This document shows positions 43,545-57,346 of a stretch of 64,000 nt of DNA, piece after piece; position 1 is the stretch's first letter; each line of letters begins with the position of its first letter. The notes under the pieces are model-generated. The model saw only the letters and a program-made list of their open reading frames with translations. It searched no databases and was not told the DNA's origin. Origin of the DNA: Pseudomonas putida (GTDB taxonomy: Bacteria > Pseudomonadota > Gammaproteobacteria > Pseudomonadales > Pseudomonadaceae). The translations under genes and the position numbers were made by a program. Where the stretch lies: NCBI RefSeq assembly GCF_016406145.1, contig NZ_CP066306.1:558001-622000 (forward strand), in the 5' to 3' direction.

Positions 43545-46500
43545 ATGGACCTCAACCGTCGGCAATTCTTCAAGGTCGCCGCTGTCGGCCTTGGAGGCTC
43601 GAGCCTGGCGGCGTTGGGCATGGCCCCGACGCCGGCCTTCGCCGAGCAGGTGCGCCACTTCAAGCTGGCGCACACCAAGGAAACCCGCAACACCTGTCCC
43701 TACTGCTCGGTCGGCTGCGGCTTGATCCTCTACAGCCAGGGCGATGCGGGCAAGAACGTCAAACAGAACATCATTCATATCGAAGGCGACGCCGACCACC
43801 CGGTCAATCGCGGCACTCTGTGCCCGAAAGGCGCCGGTCTGCTGGACTTTATCCACAGCGAGAGCCGCCTCAAATACCCCGAGGTACGCAAGGCGGGCAG
43901 CAAGGAGTGGGTGCGGGTCAGTTGGGACGAGGCGCTCGACCGCGTTGCCCTACTGATGAAGCAGGACCGCGACGCCAACTTCATCGAAAAGAACGCCCAG
44001 GGGCAAACCGTCAACCGCTGGCTTACCACCGGTTTTCTCGCTGCCTCCGCCGCCTCCAGCGAGGCCGGCTATCTGACCCACAAGGTCATCCGCGCAACCG
44101 GCATGCTGGGGTTCGATAACCAGGCACGTGTCTGACATGGCCCGACGGTGGCAAGTCTTGCCCCGACGTACGGCCGTGGCGCCATGACCAACCATTGGTC
44201 AGATATCGCCAACGCGAATCTGGTCCTGGTGATGGGTGGCAACGCAGCAGAAGCGCACCCGTGCGGCTTCAAGTGGGTGACCGAGGCCAAGGCGCACAAC
44301 AAGGCGCGGCTGATCGTGGTCGACCCGCGGTTTACCCGTACCGCCTCGGTGGCGGACTACTACGCGCCAATTCGTACCGGCAGCGACATCGCCTTCATGG
44401 GCGGGTTGATCAACTACCTGCTGAGCAATGACAAGATCCAGCACGAGTACGTGCGCAACTACACCGACGTTTCGTTCATCGTCAAAGAAACCTATGGTTT
44501 CGAAGACGGGCTGTTCAGTGGCTACGACGCGGCCAAGCGCGTGTATGCCGACAAGTCCGGCTGGGGTTACGAACTGGGCGAGGACGGCTTCGCCAAGGTC
44601 GACCCGACCCTGCAGCACCCGCGTTGCGTGTTCCAGCTGATGAAGCAGCATTACAGCCGCTACACCCCCGAACTGGCGAGCATGACCTGTGGCATGCCGC
44701 AGGACGCCATGATGAAGATCTGGGAAGAGATCGCCACCTGCTCGGTACCGGGCAAGACCATGACGATCCTCTATGCACTGGGCTGGACGCAGCATTCGAT
44801 CGGCGCGCAGATCATCCGCAGTGCCGCCATGGTCCAGTTGCTGCTGGGCAACGTCGGCATGCCGGGTGGCGGGGTCAATGCCCTGCGCGGGCATTCCAAC
44901 ATCCAGGGCCTGACCGACCTTGGTTTGCTGTCCAACTCGCTACCGGGCTATTTGAGCCTGCCAGGGGATGCCGAGCAGGACTATGCCGCCTACATTGACA
45001 AGCGGGCCTCCAAGCCGCTGCGCCCTGGGCAGCTGTCCTACTGGCAGAACTACGGCAAGTTCCATGTCAGCCTGATGAAGGCCTGGTATGGCGCCAATGC
45101 CACGGCAGAAAACAACTGGGGCTACGACTGGTTGCCCAAGCTCGATGTGCCGGCCTATGACGTGCTGCGCATGTTCGAGATGATGAGCCAAGGCAAGGTC
45201 AACGGTTACTTCTGCCAAGGCTTCAACCCGATCGCCGCGTTGCCGGACAAGAACCGCGTGACCGCTGCCCTGGGCAAGCTCAAGTGGCTGGTGGTCATGG
45301 ACCCGCTGGCCACCGAGACCTCGGAGTTCTGGCGCAATGCCGGGCCCTTTAACGATGTCGACACGGCCAATATCCAGACCGAAGTGATCCGCCTGCCCAC
45401 CACCTGTTTCGCCGAGGAGGATGGTTCGCTGGTCAACAGCAGCCGCTGGCTGCAGTGGCACTGGAAGGGCGCTGACGGCCCGGGCGAGACCCGCACCGAC
45501 GTGCAGATCATGAGCGAGTTGTTCCTGCGCATGCGTCAGCGCTATCAGACAGAGGGTGGCACTTACCCTGATCCGATCATGAACATTAGTTGGCCCTACA
45601 AGCTGCCTGACGAGCCGTCCCCGGAGGAACTGGCCAAGGAAATGAACGGCTGGGCGGTCACTGATGTGACCGACCCCACCGGCGCGCTCATCAAGGCCGG
45701 GCAACAGTTGGCAGGCTTCGGCCAGCTCAAGGACGACGGCAGCACTGCGTCCGGCTGCTGGATCTTCGCCGGTTGCTGGACCGAGCAGGGCAACCAGATG
45801 GCGCGGCGCGACAACAGCGACCCGTACGGCATGCACCAGGCGCAGAACTGGGCCTGGGCCTGGCCGGCCAACCGCCGCATCCTTTACAACCGTGCCTCCA
45901 GCGACCTGCAAGGCAAGCCATGGGACCCGGAGAAAAAGCGCCTGGTATGGTGGAACGGCAAGGCCTGGACAGGCACCGACGTGCCCGACTTCAAGGTCGA
46001 CTCGCCACCGGAAGCGGGCATGAACCCGTTCATCATGAACCCCGAGGGCGTGGCGCGGTTTTTTGCCATCGACAAGATGGCCGAAGGGCCGTTCCCCGAG
46101 CACTACGAGCCGTTCGAGACACCGATCGGCATCAACCCGCTGCACCCGAAGAACAACAAGGCCACCAGCAACCCGGCCGGGCGGATCTTCGATTCGGTGT
46201 GGGACACCCTCGGCAAGCACGACGAATTCCCCTATGCGGCTACGACGTATCGGCTGACCGAGCACTTCCACTTCTGGAGCAAGCATTGCCGGCTCAACGC
46301 CATTGCCCAGCCCGAGCAGTTCGTCGAGATCGGTGAGGTGCTGGCCAACGAGAAAGGCATCAAGGCGGGGGACCGGGTGCGGGTATCGAGCAAGCGCGGG
46401 CATATCGAAGCGGTGGCGGTGGTGACCAAGCGGATTCGCCCGTTGCAGGTCAACAACCAGACCGTGCACCAGATCGGCATTCCTTTGCACTGGGGCTTCA

Positions 46501-46613
46501 CCGGCGCGACACGGCACGGTTACCTGACCAACACCTTGGTGCCCTTCCTCGGTGACGGCAACACGCAAACGCCGGAGTCCAAGTCGTTCCTCGTCAAAGT
46601 GGAGAAACTCTGA
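43545..46613 (+). CDS. fdnG: formate dehydrogenase-N/O, alpha subunit (selenoprotein)
   Basis: 1022-aa molybdo/tungsto-bis-MGD catalytic subunit, read through an in-frame TGA at 44133-44135 (codon 197) as selenocysteine, exactly where FdnG/FdoG have Sec ([19 protein letters not shown]). A twin-arginine signal ([18 protein letters not shown]) sends it to the periplasm. An N-terminal [4Fe-4S] site follows: [10 protein letters not shown]...NRGTLCPKG. It oxidises formate to CO2 and passes electrons to FdnH. CAGGAG precedes the ATG by eight bases. It overlaps fdnH by three bases. Automatic annotation would split it at the TGA into a 196-aa and an ~821-aa piece. Confidence 0.96.
44133..44179 (+). 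promoter_or_regulatory. SECIS element of fdnG
   Basis: Directly after the UGA, CATGGCC (44136-44142) pairs with GGCCGTG (44172-44178, one G-U), and an inner stem GGCAA/TTGCC closes on a GTC loop at about 44150-44162. This is the bacterial selenocysteine insertion hairpin bound by SelB, at the proper distance from the UGA. Confidence 0.85.
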
Positions 46614-47569
46614 TGGCCAGCCAAGACATCATCGCCCGCTCGGCCACCACCACCGTACCGCCTTCGGTACGTCAGCAGGAGGAAGTCGCCAAGTTGATCG
46701 ACACCACCAAGTGCATCGGCTGCAAGGCCTGCCAGGTGGCGTGTTCGGAGTGGAATGAACTGCGTGACGAGGTCGGCCACAACCACGGTACCTACGACAA
46801 TCCCCAGGACCTGACGGCCGATACCTGGACCCTGATGCGCTTTACCGAACACGAGCGCGACGACGGCAACCTGGAGTGGCTGATCCGCAAGGACGGCTGC
46901 ATGCATTGCGCCGAGCCGGGTTGCCTGAAGGCCTGCCCGAGCCCGGGTGCGATCATCAAGCACGCTAACGGCATCGTCGATTTCAACCAGGACCATTGCA
47001 TCGGCTGTGGCTACTGCATCACTGGCTGCCCGTTCAACATTCCGCGCATCTCGCAGAAAGACCACAAGGCCTACAAGTGCTCGCTGTGTTCCGACCGCGT
47101 GAGCGTGGGCCTGGAGCCTGCCTGCGTGAAAACCTGCCCGACCGGCGCGATCGTCTTCGGCAGCAAGGACGAAATGAAGGTGCATGCTGCCGAACGCATC
47201 GTCGACCTCAAATCGCGTGGCTACGACAACGCCGGTCTCTACGACCCGGACGGCGTCGGTGGCACGCACGTGATGTATGTACTGCACCATGCCGATACGC
47301 CCAGGCTGTATGCCGGTCTGCCGGACCAGCCGGTGATCAGCCCGCTGGTGGGCTTGTGGAAGGGCATCACCAAGCCGCTGGCGCTGCTGGCGATGGGCGC
47401 GGCGGTGCTGGCGGGGTTCTTCCACTATGTGCGGGTTGGCCCGCAGCGGGTCGAGGAGGACGAACACCCCACCACCACGCCACCTGATGACAGCGTGCAC
47501 CAGGTGGACCCGGCGGTGCATGTCTACGATCCGAAGCAGCCCGGTGGGCAAGGGGAGCAGCGGCCATGA
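46613..47569 (+). CDS. fdnH: formate dehydrogenase iron-sulfur beta subunit
   Basis: 318-aa ferredoxin-like subunit with four cysteine clusters: [43 protein letters not shown] and [22 protein letters not shown], each binding a [4Fe-4S] cluster. A C-terminal membrane anchor (about 257-280) ties it to the periplasmic side. It relays electrons from FdnG to the cytochrome subunit. Start overlaps the fdnG stop (TGATG) and the end overlaps fdnI (ATGA). Confidence 0.95.
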   Translation: MASQDIIARSATTTVPPSVRQQEEVAKLIDTTKCIGCKACQVACSEWNELRDEVGHNHGTYDNPQDLTADTWTLMRFTEHERDDGNLEWLIRKDGCMHCAEPGCLKACPSPGAIIKHANGIVDFNQDHCIGCGYCITGCPFNIPRISQKDHKAYKCSLCSDRVSVGLEPACVKTCPTGAIVFGSKDEMKVHAAERIVDLKSRGYDNAGLYDPDGVGGTHVMYVLHHADTPRLYAGLPDQPVISPLVGLWKGITKPLALLAMGAAVLAGFFHYVRVGPQRVEEDEHPTTTPPDDSVHQVDPAVHVYDPKQPGGQGEQRP

Positions 47570-48222
47570 ACGACGACAAACCCATCCTTCGCTACAACGC
47601 CAACGAGCGGACCAACCACTGGATCGTCGCCATCCTGTTCGTGCTGGCCGGGCTTTCGGGGCTGGCGCTGTTCCATCCGGCGCTGTTCTGGCTCAGCCAT
47701 CTGTTCGGCGGCGGGCCGTGGACACGCATCCTGCACCCCTTCATCGGGGTGGCCATGTTCGTGTTCTTTCTGTTCCTGGTGGTGCGTTTCTGGCGCGCCA
47801 ACTTCATCACTGCCAACGACCGCCTGTGGCTGCGCCGCATTGACCGGGTAATGCTCAACAAGGAGGAGGGCGTGCCGCCGATCGGCAAGTACAACGCTGG
47901 GCAGAAGCTGCTGTTCTGGACGTTGTTGGTGTGCATGCTGGTGTTGCTGCTCAGCGGCCTGGTGATCTGGCGTGCGTATTTCAGCCATTTCTTCGACATA
48001 GGTTCGATTCGCCTGGCGTCGTTGGCCCATGCGCTGGCGGGCTTCGTGCTGATTCTCAGCATCATCGTGCACATCTACGCCGGTATCTGGATCAAGGGTT
48101 CGATCGGCGCCATGCTGCATGGCTGGGTCAGCCGCGCCTGGGCACGCAAACACCATCAGTTGTGGTACCGCGAGGTGACCGGCGACAAGACGCCGAGTGA
48201 CCATGGACGTAAAGAAGGATGA
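47566..48222 (+). CDS. fdnI: formate dehydrogenase cytochrome b556 gamma subunit
   Basis: 218-aa membrane diheme cytochrome with four helices (about 18-42, 58-80, 110-135, 150-175). Histidines in [26 protein letters not shown] and [19 protein letters not shown] are the expected heme ligands. It transfers electrons to quinone. It completes the fdnGHI complex. Confidence 0.94.
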   Translation: MNDDKPILRYNANERTNHWIVAILFVLAGLSGLALFHPALFWLSHLFGGGPWTRILHPFIGVAMFVFFLFLVVRFWRANFITANDRLWLRRIDRVMLNKEEGVPPIGKYNAGQKLLFWTLLVCMLVLLLSGLVIWRAYFSHFFDIGSIRLASLAHALAGFVLILSIIVHIYAGIWIKGSIGAMLHGWVSRAWARKHHQLWYREVTGDKTPSDHGRKEG

Positions 48223-48226
48223 ACGC

Positions 48227-49153
48227 TTGAGCACGATACTCGAACCGGGGCAGATCGAAGCGTCGGCGGTGATGCCGCCGTTTCTGCACCTGCCGCCCGC
48301 CAACCTGTTCGAACTGCGCGCCCTGCGCCTCGAACAGCTCGCTGCAGGGCATGCCCTTGGCGACTACCTGCGTCTGATCGCTCGGCTGTGTCGCATTCAG
48401 CAGCAGCTTGTGGATAACCCGCCTGGTGGTTTGCCAGTCGCCGATGACCGACAGCGCCTGTGCATAAGTCATGGCTTGCCACCCCTCGCGGCCGACGGCC
48501 TGGTACGCGAGGGGCCGTGGCTGGCGTGGTTGCAGGCACTGATCGATCATTTCGACGGCGAGGCCAGTGGCCCTTTGGCGGCAGCATTGCAGGCACTGCG
48601 CGGCAGTGATGACAGCCAGCGCAAAGGCTGGGGGAGCGCATTGCTGGCGGGGCAGTACGACGCTGTGCCTGTAGCACTGGTGCCGTTTCTGGGGGCCGCG
48701 CTGCAGGCGGCCTGGTCCAGCTGGTTGCTGGCACTGCCATCACATGAACTCAAGCCGTCGGGCAGTCAGGCCCAGTGCCCGGCCTGTGGTTCGCCGGCCA
48801 TGGCCGCAGTGGTGCGTAACCGCGGCAAGCACAACGGCCTGCGTTACCTGGCGTGCTCCTTGTGTGCGTGCGAATGGCATGTGGTGCGGGTCAAGTGCGT
48901 GTATTGCGAATCGAGCAAGGGCTTGCGCTACACCAGTCTGGAGGATGACCGCCATGCGCCGGGCAAGGCGCCGCTGCGGGCAGAGTGCTGCCCGGGGTGC
49001 AATACCTACCTGAAACAGAATTACCTTGAGAACGACGCTGCTGCCGAGCCGTTGGCCGATGACCTGGCCAGCCTGGCGCTGGATATCCGGTTGGACGAGG
49101 AGGGCTTTCATCGGCTGGCACCCAACCTGATGCTGGCGCCGGGTGGTGGGTGA
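48227..49153 (+). CDS. fdhE: formate dehydrogenase accessory protein FdhE
   Basis: 308-aa cytoplasmic protein with the rubredoxin-like CxxC motifs of FdhE: CPACGSPAM, CSLCACEWHVVRVKCVYC and CCPGCNTY. It is needed for maturation of formate dehydrogenases and export of FdnG. I choose the TTG at 48227, preceded by AAGAAGGA with seven-base spacing and starting the conserved N-terminus (STILEPGQIEAS), instead of upstream GTG/ATG in frame that overlap fdnI further. It follows fdnI closely. Confidence 0.88.
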   Translation: MSTILEPGQIEASAVMPPFLHLPPANLFELRALRLEQLAAGHALGDYLRLIARLCRIQQQLVDNPPGGLPVADDRQRLCISHGLPPLAADGLVREGPWLAWLQALIDHFDGEASGPLAAALQALRGSDDSQRKGWGSALLAGQYDAVPVALVPFLGAALQAAWSSWLLALPSHELKPSGSQAQCPACGSPAMAAVVRNRGKHNGLRYLACSLCACEWHVVRVKCVYCESSKGLRYTSLEDDRHAPGKAPLRAECCPGCNTYLKQNYLENDAAAEPLADDLASLALDIRLDEEGFHRLAPNLMLAPGGG

Positions 49154-49177
49154 GTGTCTACACTGCACAATTGATTT

Positions 49178-49270
49178 GCCCTCATCGCCGGCAAGTCGGC
49201 TCCCACAGCTATTTCACTGCTCCCGAGAGCGATGCAGTTCTGTAGGAGCTGGCTTGCCGGCGATGAGGCC
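49178..49270. repeat. inverted REP pair between fdhE and selA
   Basis: GCCCTCATCGCCGGCAAG...GGCTCCCACA (49178-49208) is inverted at 49241-49270 (TGTAGGAGC...GCCGGCGATGAGGCC). It lies inside what is otherwise one functional cluster, so selA may have its own promoter or be reached by readthrough. Confidence 0.85.
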
Positions 49271-49293
49271 CGAACAGACAATGGATAAGGTAG

Positions 49294-52646
<3,353 letters not shown>

Positions 52647-52652
52647 GTTCAA

Positions 52653-52748
52653 GGAAGGCAATCGCGCCCGGTGGCGCGGCCGGGCTTCAAACCCGGTTGG
52701 GGACGGCAGCCGTTCCCGGGCAGGTTCGACTCCCGCTGCCTTCCGCCA
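52653..52748 (+). tRNA. selC: tRNA-Sec (anticodon TCA)
   Basis: 96-nt tRNA including the encoded CCA. Acceptor stem GGAAGGC pairs with GCCTTCC, G discriminator, CCA at 52746-52748. The anticodon stem CCGGG/CCCGG encloses CTTCAAA with anticodon TCA (52687-52689), reading UGA. The long acceptor, extended D stem and large variable arm are as in known tRNA-Sec. It lies 6 bp after selB, so it is probably processed from the selAB transcript. Confidence 0.93.
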
Positions 52749-52757
52749 ATTTCCTGT

Positions 52758-53747
52758 TCAAGCGCGCTCGCCGCACAGGTCCAGCGCAAACCACTGCTCT
52801 GCAGCATCTGCATCCAGCCCCGCGCCCAGCAGCGCAAACATCTTGCCCAGCGCCGCCTCACGGGTCATGCCACCGCCACTGACCAGCCCGGCACCGCGCA
52901 GGCGGTTGCCCGCCGCATAGGTATCGAACACCACCGAACCCTCGGGGCACTGGCTGATGGCAACCAGCATCACCCCACGCTGGCGCGCCGAGCGCAGCAC
53001 GTCGAGCAAGGCTTGGTCATCCGACGGCCCGGTGCCGCTGCCGTAACATTCCAGCAGTAGCCCTTGCACCCCGGTGTCGAGCACCGCACGCAGGTGTTCG
53101 GCCTGCAAACCGGGGAATACCGGCATCACGGCAAGGTTCACCGGTTGGCGCTGCTGGCGATAACCCAAAGTGGCAGGTATGTCTTTCGCCCGCTCGCCTT
53201 CACGATGACGCGGCAACGCGGCGAAGGCGTCGAACGCTTCGCTGCGAAGCTTCGAGGCGCGGCAGCCCTGTAACAGCTGGCCATGGAAGTACAGCTGCAC
53301 GCCAGCCTCAAGGCCTTGCTCGAACTGGCGCAGGGCACCGCACAAGTTGTCCCAGGCATCACTGCCCGGTGCACCGGCCGGCAACATTGACCCGGTCAGC
53401 AGCACCGGTACTGGCAGGCCCAGCAGCAGGAACGACAACGCCGCAGCGCTGTGGGCGAGGGTGTCGGTGCCATGCAGCACCAGCACGCCATCATGGCCGT
53501 CATTGTCCACTGCACGGACGATGGCATCGCGCATTGCCAGCCAGTTGTGCTGCTGCATGTTGGCACTGTCGAGCAGCGGGTTCATTTCCTGGAGCGTCCA
53601 CTGCACCTGAGGTGCATCGCTCAGTTGGGCGAAGTGTTCGCGCATCCGCGCATCGAAACCACCGGCCGGCGCCAGGCCTTCGGCGGTTTCGAGCATGCCG
53701 ATGGTGCCGCCGGTGTAGAGGACGAGAAGATTCGTGACTGCACGCAT
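52758..53747 (-). CDS. ansA: type I (cytoplasmic) L-asparaginase
   Basis: 329-aa asparaginase. N-terminal VLYTGGTIGM carries the first catalytic Thr, and GVLVLHGTDTLAHSAAALSFL holds the second Thr-Asp pair; no signal peptide, so cytoplasmic type I. It hydrolyses asparagine to aspartate and ammonia. An in-frame ATG three codons upstream is possible; I prefer 53747, where the conserved strand starts. It ends 9 bp from the selC 3' end on the opposite strand, leaving almost no room between them. Confidence 0.88.
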   Translation of the reverse strand: MRAVTNLLVLYTGGTIGMLETAEGLAPAGGFDARMREHFAQLSDAPQVQWTLQEMNPLLDSANMQQHNWLAMRDAIVRAVDNDGHDGVLVLHGTDTLAHSAAALSFLLLGLPVPVLLTGSMLPAGAPGSDAWDNLCGALRQFEQGLEAGVQLYFHGQLLQGCRASKLRSEAFDAFAALPRHREGERAKDIPATLGYRQQRQPVNLAVMPVFPGLQAEHLRAVLDTGVQGLLLECYGSGTGPSDDQALLDVLRSARQRGVMLVAISQCPEGSVVFDTYAAGNRLRGAGLVSGGGMTREAALGKMFALLGAGLDADAAEQWFALDLCGERA

Positions 53748-53819
53748 GGAAAGCATCCGTAGCGGTGACCGGAGAGTAGGCAGCCGCCCGCGAACGGGGC
53801 GGCTGGGCAGGCGAGGATA

Positions 53820-55262
53820 TCAGCGCTGCGGTTGAACTTCGCCGACGGCTTTGTCAACGGCTGTTTCGGCCTGCGGATTGGCTGGCCAGGCGTTGCGATC
53901 CAGGTCCAGATCGGCGAACTTGCTCGAGTCGAAAACGGGCTGCTTGATGCCGGCTTTGCGCTGGTCGTCGTAATCGCGCATCACGCGCAGGCCGACCTTG
54001 AACAGCAAGGCCAGGGCGACCAGGTTGACGAAGGCCAGGCAGGTCATGGTGATGTCGGCGAATGCGAACACGGTCGACAGGTCCTGCACCGAACCCCATA
54101 CCACCAGCGCCAGTACCAGGCCGCGGAACACCAGCAGTACCAAGCGGTTGCGGCTGAGGAACTGCAGGCTGTTCTCGCCCAGGTAGTAGTTGTAGAGGAT
54201 GCAGGTGAAGACGAACAGCGACAGCGCGACGCTGACGAACAGCCGGCCCCAGTCACCGACCACGGCAGCCAGCGAGTTTTGCGTCAGGACGATACCGTCA
54301 CCTTCAAAGCCCGGGGTATAGAACCCAGACAGCAGGATCAGCAGTGCGGTGCAGGTGCAAATCAGGAAGGTGTCGAGGAACACACTGAATGCCTGGACCA
54401 CGCCTTGCGCACCCGGGTGCTTCACGGCAGCCACGGCAGCGACGTTGGGCGCACTGCCCAAGCCTGCTTCGTTGGCGAACACGCCGCGTTTCACGCCCAT
54501 GACGATGGCGCTGCCGAGCAGGCCGGCGAATGCAGGGTCCAGGCCGAAGGCGCTCTTGAAGATGGTTTCCAGCATTGCCGGTACGTGTTCGATCTGGGTG
54601 CCGATCACGTACAGGGTCACGCCGATGTAGGCCAGGGTCTTGACCGGTACCAGCAGGTCGGAAACTGCGGCGATACGCTTGATGCCACCCAGGAACACGA
54701 TGGCCAGCAGCACCGCCAGGGCGATACCGGTGTGGCTTGGGTCGAAGCCGAAGGCGTTCTGCAGCGAATGAGTCACGGTGTACGACTGCAGGCCCATGAA
54801 GGCGAAGCCATAGGTGACCAGCAGCAGGATCGAGAACACGATGGCCATGCTCCTGAGCTTCAGGCCGTGCAGGATGTAGTAGGCCGGGCCACCACGGTAC
54901 AGGCCGTCGCCATCGGCGCGCTTGTACACCTGGGCCAAGGTACATTCGAAGAAGCTGCTGGCCATGCCCACCAGTGCGGTGACCCACATCCAGAACACGG
55001 CCCCCGGGCCACCCAAGGTCACGGCGATGCCGACACCGGCGATGTTACCGGCACCAACGCGGCCGGCGAGGCTCAGCATCAGGGCCTGGAAGGAGCTAAG
55101 CTGGCCTGCCTGACCACGCAGCGATTCTTTGAACACGCTGAACATGTGGGCGAAATGGCGGAACTGTACGAACCGCGAGCGGATGGTGAAGTAACCGCCG
55201 AGACCGACGATCAGCACGATGAGAAGCTTCCCTGAAAGGAAATCGTTGAGTGCTTCGAGCAT
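53820..55262 (-). CDS. alanine:cation symporter (AGCS family)
   Basis: 480-aa membrane protein with about 11 helices. Family motifs: GRVGAGNIAGVGIAVTLGGPGAVFWMWVTAL, PAYYILHG, and GVKRGVFANEAGLGSAPNVAA. It imports alanine/glycine with Na+. Start at 55262; the frame extends further upstream without support. Divergent from an XRE-type regulator that may control it. Confidence 0.93.
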   Translation of the reverse strand: MLEALNDFLSGKLLIVLIVGLGGYFTIRSRFVQFRHFAHMFSVFKESLRGQAGQLSSFQALMLSLAGRVGAGNIAGVGIAVTLGGPGAVFWMWVTALVGMASSFFECTLAQVYKRADGDGLYRGGPAYYILHGLKLRSMAIVFSILLLVTYGFAFMGLQSYTVTHSLQNAFGFDPSHTGIALAVLLAIVFLGGIKRIAAVSDLLVPVKTLAYIGVTLYVIGTQIEHVPAMLETIFKSAFGLDPAFAGLLGSAIVMGVKRGVFANEAGLGSAPNVAAVAAVKHPGAQGVVQAFSVFLDTFLICTCTALLILLSGFYTPGFEGDGIVLTQNSLAAVVGDWGRLFVSVALSLFVFTCILYNYYLGENSLQFLSRNRLVLLVFRGLVLALVVWGSVQDLSTVFAFADITMTCLAFVNLVALALLFKVGLRVMRDYDDQRKAGIKQPVFDSSKFADLDLDRNAWPANPQAETAVDKAVGEVQPQR

Positions 55263-55440
55263 TGGGAAATGACCTCGATTCTTATTCTTCGCGTGAAAAG
55301 ACCAGCGGACGGCAGGCGCACCGCTATCGTTGGGGCGCATGGTTGGCCATGAGAAGAGTGGTTACAATTTCGCGGGTTGCTCTGAATTGGCGCGACTTGA
55401 TGCTACACTTGCGCCATTCGCGTCACCCTGGATTCAAAAC

Positions 55441-56250
55441 ATGAGCGATCATTTCGCTACCAACCTCAAATTGGCCTGCAGCCACTACCGCTCTATCTCC
55501 GAAGTTTGCCGCCAGCTGTCGATCAACCGTGCGCAGTTCAACAAGTACCTGAGCGGGCAGAGCCGTCCGACAGCGTTCAACCTCAAGCGCATCGGTGATT
55601 TCTTCGGTGTCGAGGATTACGAACTGAACTTGCCACCCGAGCAGTTCGCCCGCCTCATCGGCGCCCGGGTATCGGCCGTGGCCGACCAGCCCAGCGACCC
55701 GATCAGCGAGCTGTTCCGCCCGCTGCACGAGCACGCCGGCAACCTGTCGCGCTACTGCGGCTATTACTTCGAGTACTCCAACTGCATGTCGGTACCCGGC
55801 ACGATCCTGGTGTCACTGGTGCACCTGCGCGAGGAGCGCGGCCGCTTCCTGTTCGAACGCCAGGAGCGTCAGGAGCGCTCCACCGCCACCGACCTGCATG
55901 CCGAGGTGCGTTGCCGCTACCTGGGCGCGGCGTTCCAGCTGCAGGACCGGATGTTTCTCATCGACTACGAGTCGTTGACCCTGAACGAGATGAGCCAGAC
56001 CATCCTCATCCCCAGCTTCAAGAGCCGCATCACCCGCTTGAATGGCCTGAAGACCGGCGTTTCCAGCGGCGACCGGCGCAACCCGGCCTGCACACGGGTG
56101 GTGTGGGAGTACCTGGGTGAGGAGATCAACCGCATCAACGCCTACCGGCAGGTGAAGCTGTATCAGCCGGACGATCCGCGAATCGATGACGATGTGCGTG
56201 AGCGGTTGAGTGTGGGGCCGCTCAGTAACGGCTTGTTCGAAATCGAATAG
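55441..56250 (+). CDS. XRE-type transcriptional regulator
   Basis: 269-aa cytoplasmic protein with an N-terminal helix-turn-helix (residues 10-60: SISEVCRQLSINRAQFNKYLSGQSRPTAFNLKRI) and a ~200-residue domain of unknown ligand. Conserved across Pseudomonas without a characterised role that I know. It is divergent from the alanine symporter gene with a 178-bp gap, so the symporter is a probable target. The upstream part of the long frame (from 55330) is not used, because the HTH begins right after the ATG at 55441. Confidence 0.8.
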   Translation: MSDHFATNLKLACSHYRSISEVCRQLSINRAQFNKYLSGQSRPTAFNLKRIGDFFGVEDYELNLPPEQFARLIGARVSAVADQPSDPISELFRPLHEHAGNLSRYCGYYFEYSNCMSVPGTILVSLVHLREERGRFLFERQERQERSTATDLHAEVRCRYLGAAFQLQDRMFLIDYESLTLNEMSQTILIPSFKSRITRLNGLKTGVSSGDRRNPACTRVVWEYLGEEINRINAYRQVKLYQPDDPRIDDDVRERLSVGPLSNGLFEIE

Positions 56251-56461
56251 ATTGCGCGTCTGTACGGGCATTGCCTCTTGGCGTCCGATGTCACGGGCAG
56301 GCTCAGCAGGCTTGTAGTTCAATGAATGCGAGAGTGAGGATCGCGGGTCTGGCCCTAGCGTTTACCCCGGTAGTGCTGTCAGCCTCAGGGTTGGACTTCC
56401 CCGTCTGGAAACCGCAAAATGGCCCCTTTCCCTCATCAACCTGTTCGGATCTGCTGACTCT

Positions 56462-57346
56462 ATGCGTATGCGCCTGATGCTGTTGGGTGGTGGCAATGCC
56501 CTTGGGCAAGCGCTGATTCGTCTCGGGGCCGAGGAGGACATCGCATTTCTGGCGCCGCGCCCGCCGGAAGACGGCTGGACGCCGGCAAGCCTGACCCAGC
56601 TGCTTGACGATCATCGCCCTGATGCGCTGGTCAACCTGGCTTACTATTTCGACTGGTTCCAGGCCGAGTCGGTCAGCGAGCCGCGCCTGGCTCAGCAGGA
56701 GCGGTCGGTGGAGCGCTTGGCGGAGCTGTGCCAGCATCACCAGATCACCTTGGTGCAGCCTTCCAGCTACCGGGTGTTCGATGGTTCGCGTGCCACGGCC
56801 TATAGCGAAAAAGATGAGCCGGTGCCGTTGGGCCTGCGTGGCCAGGCCTTGTGGCGCATCGAACAGAGCGTGCGTGCGGCGTGCCCGCAGCATGTGCTGC
56901 TGCGCTTCGGCTGGCTGCTGGACGAGAGCATCGATGGTGCCTTGGGTCGCTTCCTGACCCGCGCCGAGCAACCGCAGGAGCTGCTGCTGGCCGATGACCG
57001 CCGCGGCAACCCGACGCCGGTCGACGATGCCGCGCGGGTGATCCTGTCAGTGCTCAAACAACTCGATTGCACCGCGCCGCTGTGGGGCACTTACCACTAC
57101 GCCGGTAACGAGGCGACGACGCCGCTGGCGCTGGGCCAGGCGATCCTGGCCGAGGCCGGGCAGCATCGCCAGCTGGCCGTGCAGGCGCCGACCGCGCAGG
57201 CGCATGCCGCCCGCCCGGATGCCAGTGAAGAGCCGCAGAACGCGGTGCTGGCCTGCAAGAAAATCCTTCATACCTTCGGCATCAAGCCGCGTGCCTGGCG
57301 CGCCGGCCTGCCGCCTCTACTGGACCGTTTCTACCGCCATGGCTGA
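56462..57346 (+). CDS. sugar-nucleotide reductase-like protein (RmlD-like SDR)
   Basis: 294-aa NAD(P)-binding protein with an extended-SDR fold similar to dTDP-4-dehydrorhamnose reductase (RmlD). The cofactor loop is MLLGGGNALGQAL, with later LVQPSSYRVFDGS and a Tyr-free active site that differs from a classic YxxxK, so activity is uncertain. It overlaps the next epimerase gene by 8 bp, suggesting a shared role in a nucleotide sugar. The 211 bp upstream hold nothing clear. Confidence 0.78.
   Translation: MRMRLMLLGGGNALGQALIRLGAEEDIAFLAPRPPEDGWTPASLTQLLDDHRPDALVNLAYYFDWFQAESVSEPRLAQQERSVERLAELCQHHQITLVQPSSYRVFDGSRATAYSEKDEPVPLGLRGQALWRIEQSVRAACPQHVLLRFGWLLDESIDGALGRFLTRAEQPQELLLADDRRGNPTPVDDAARVILSVLKQLDCTAPLWGTYHYAGNEATTPLALGQAILAEAGQHRQLAVQAPTAQAHAARPDASEEPQNAVLACKKILHTFGIKPRAWRAGLPPLLDRFYRHG

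Noticed and set aside
44133..44135. TGA in fdnG as a nonsense mutation
   Set aside because: Flanking residues, codon position, SECIS hairpin and adjacent sel genes all support selenocysteine.
52653..52758. Genomic island inserted at selC
   Set aside because: selC is intact and followed within 9 bp by a core gene; no integrase or repeated tRNA end was seen.
56251..56461. Small gene upstream of the RmlD-like gene (frame starting near 56271)
   Set aside because: Its hydrophobic start looks like a signal peptide, but the tail is odd, no ribosome binding site precedes it, and it overlaps the next start.
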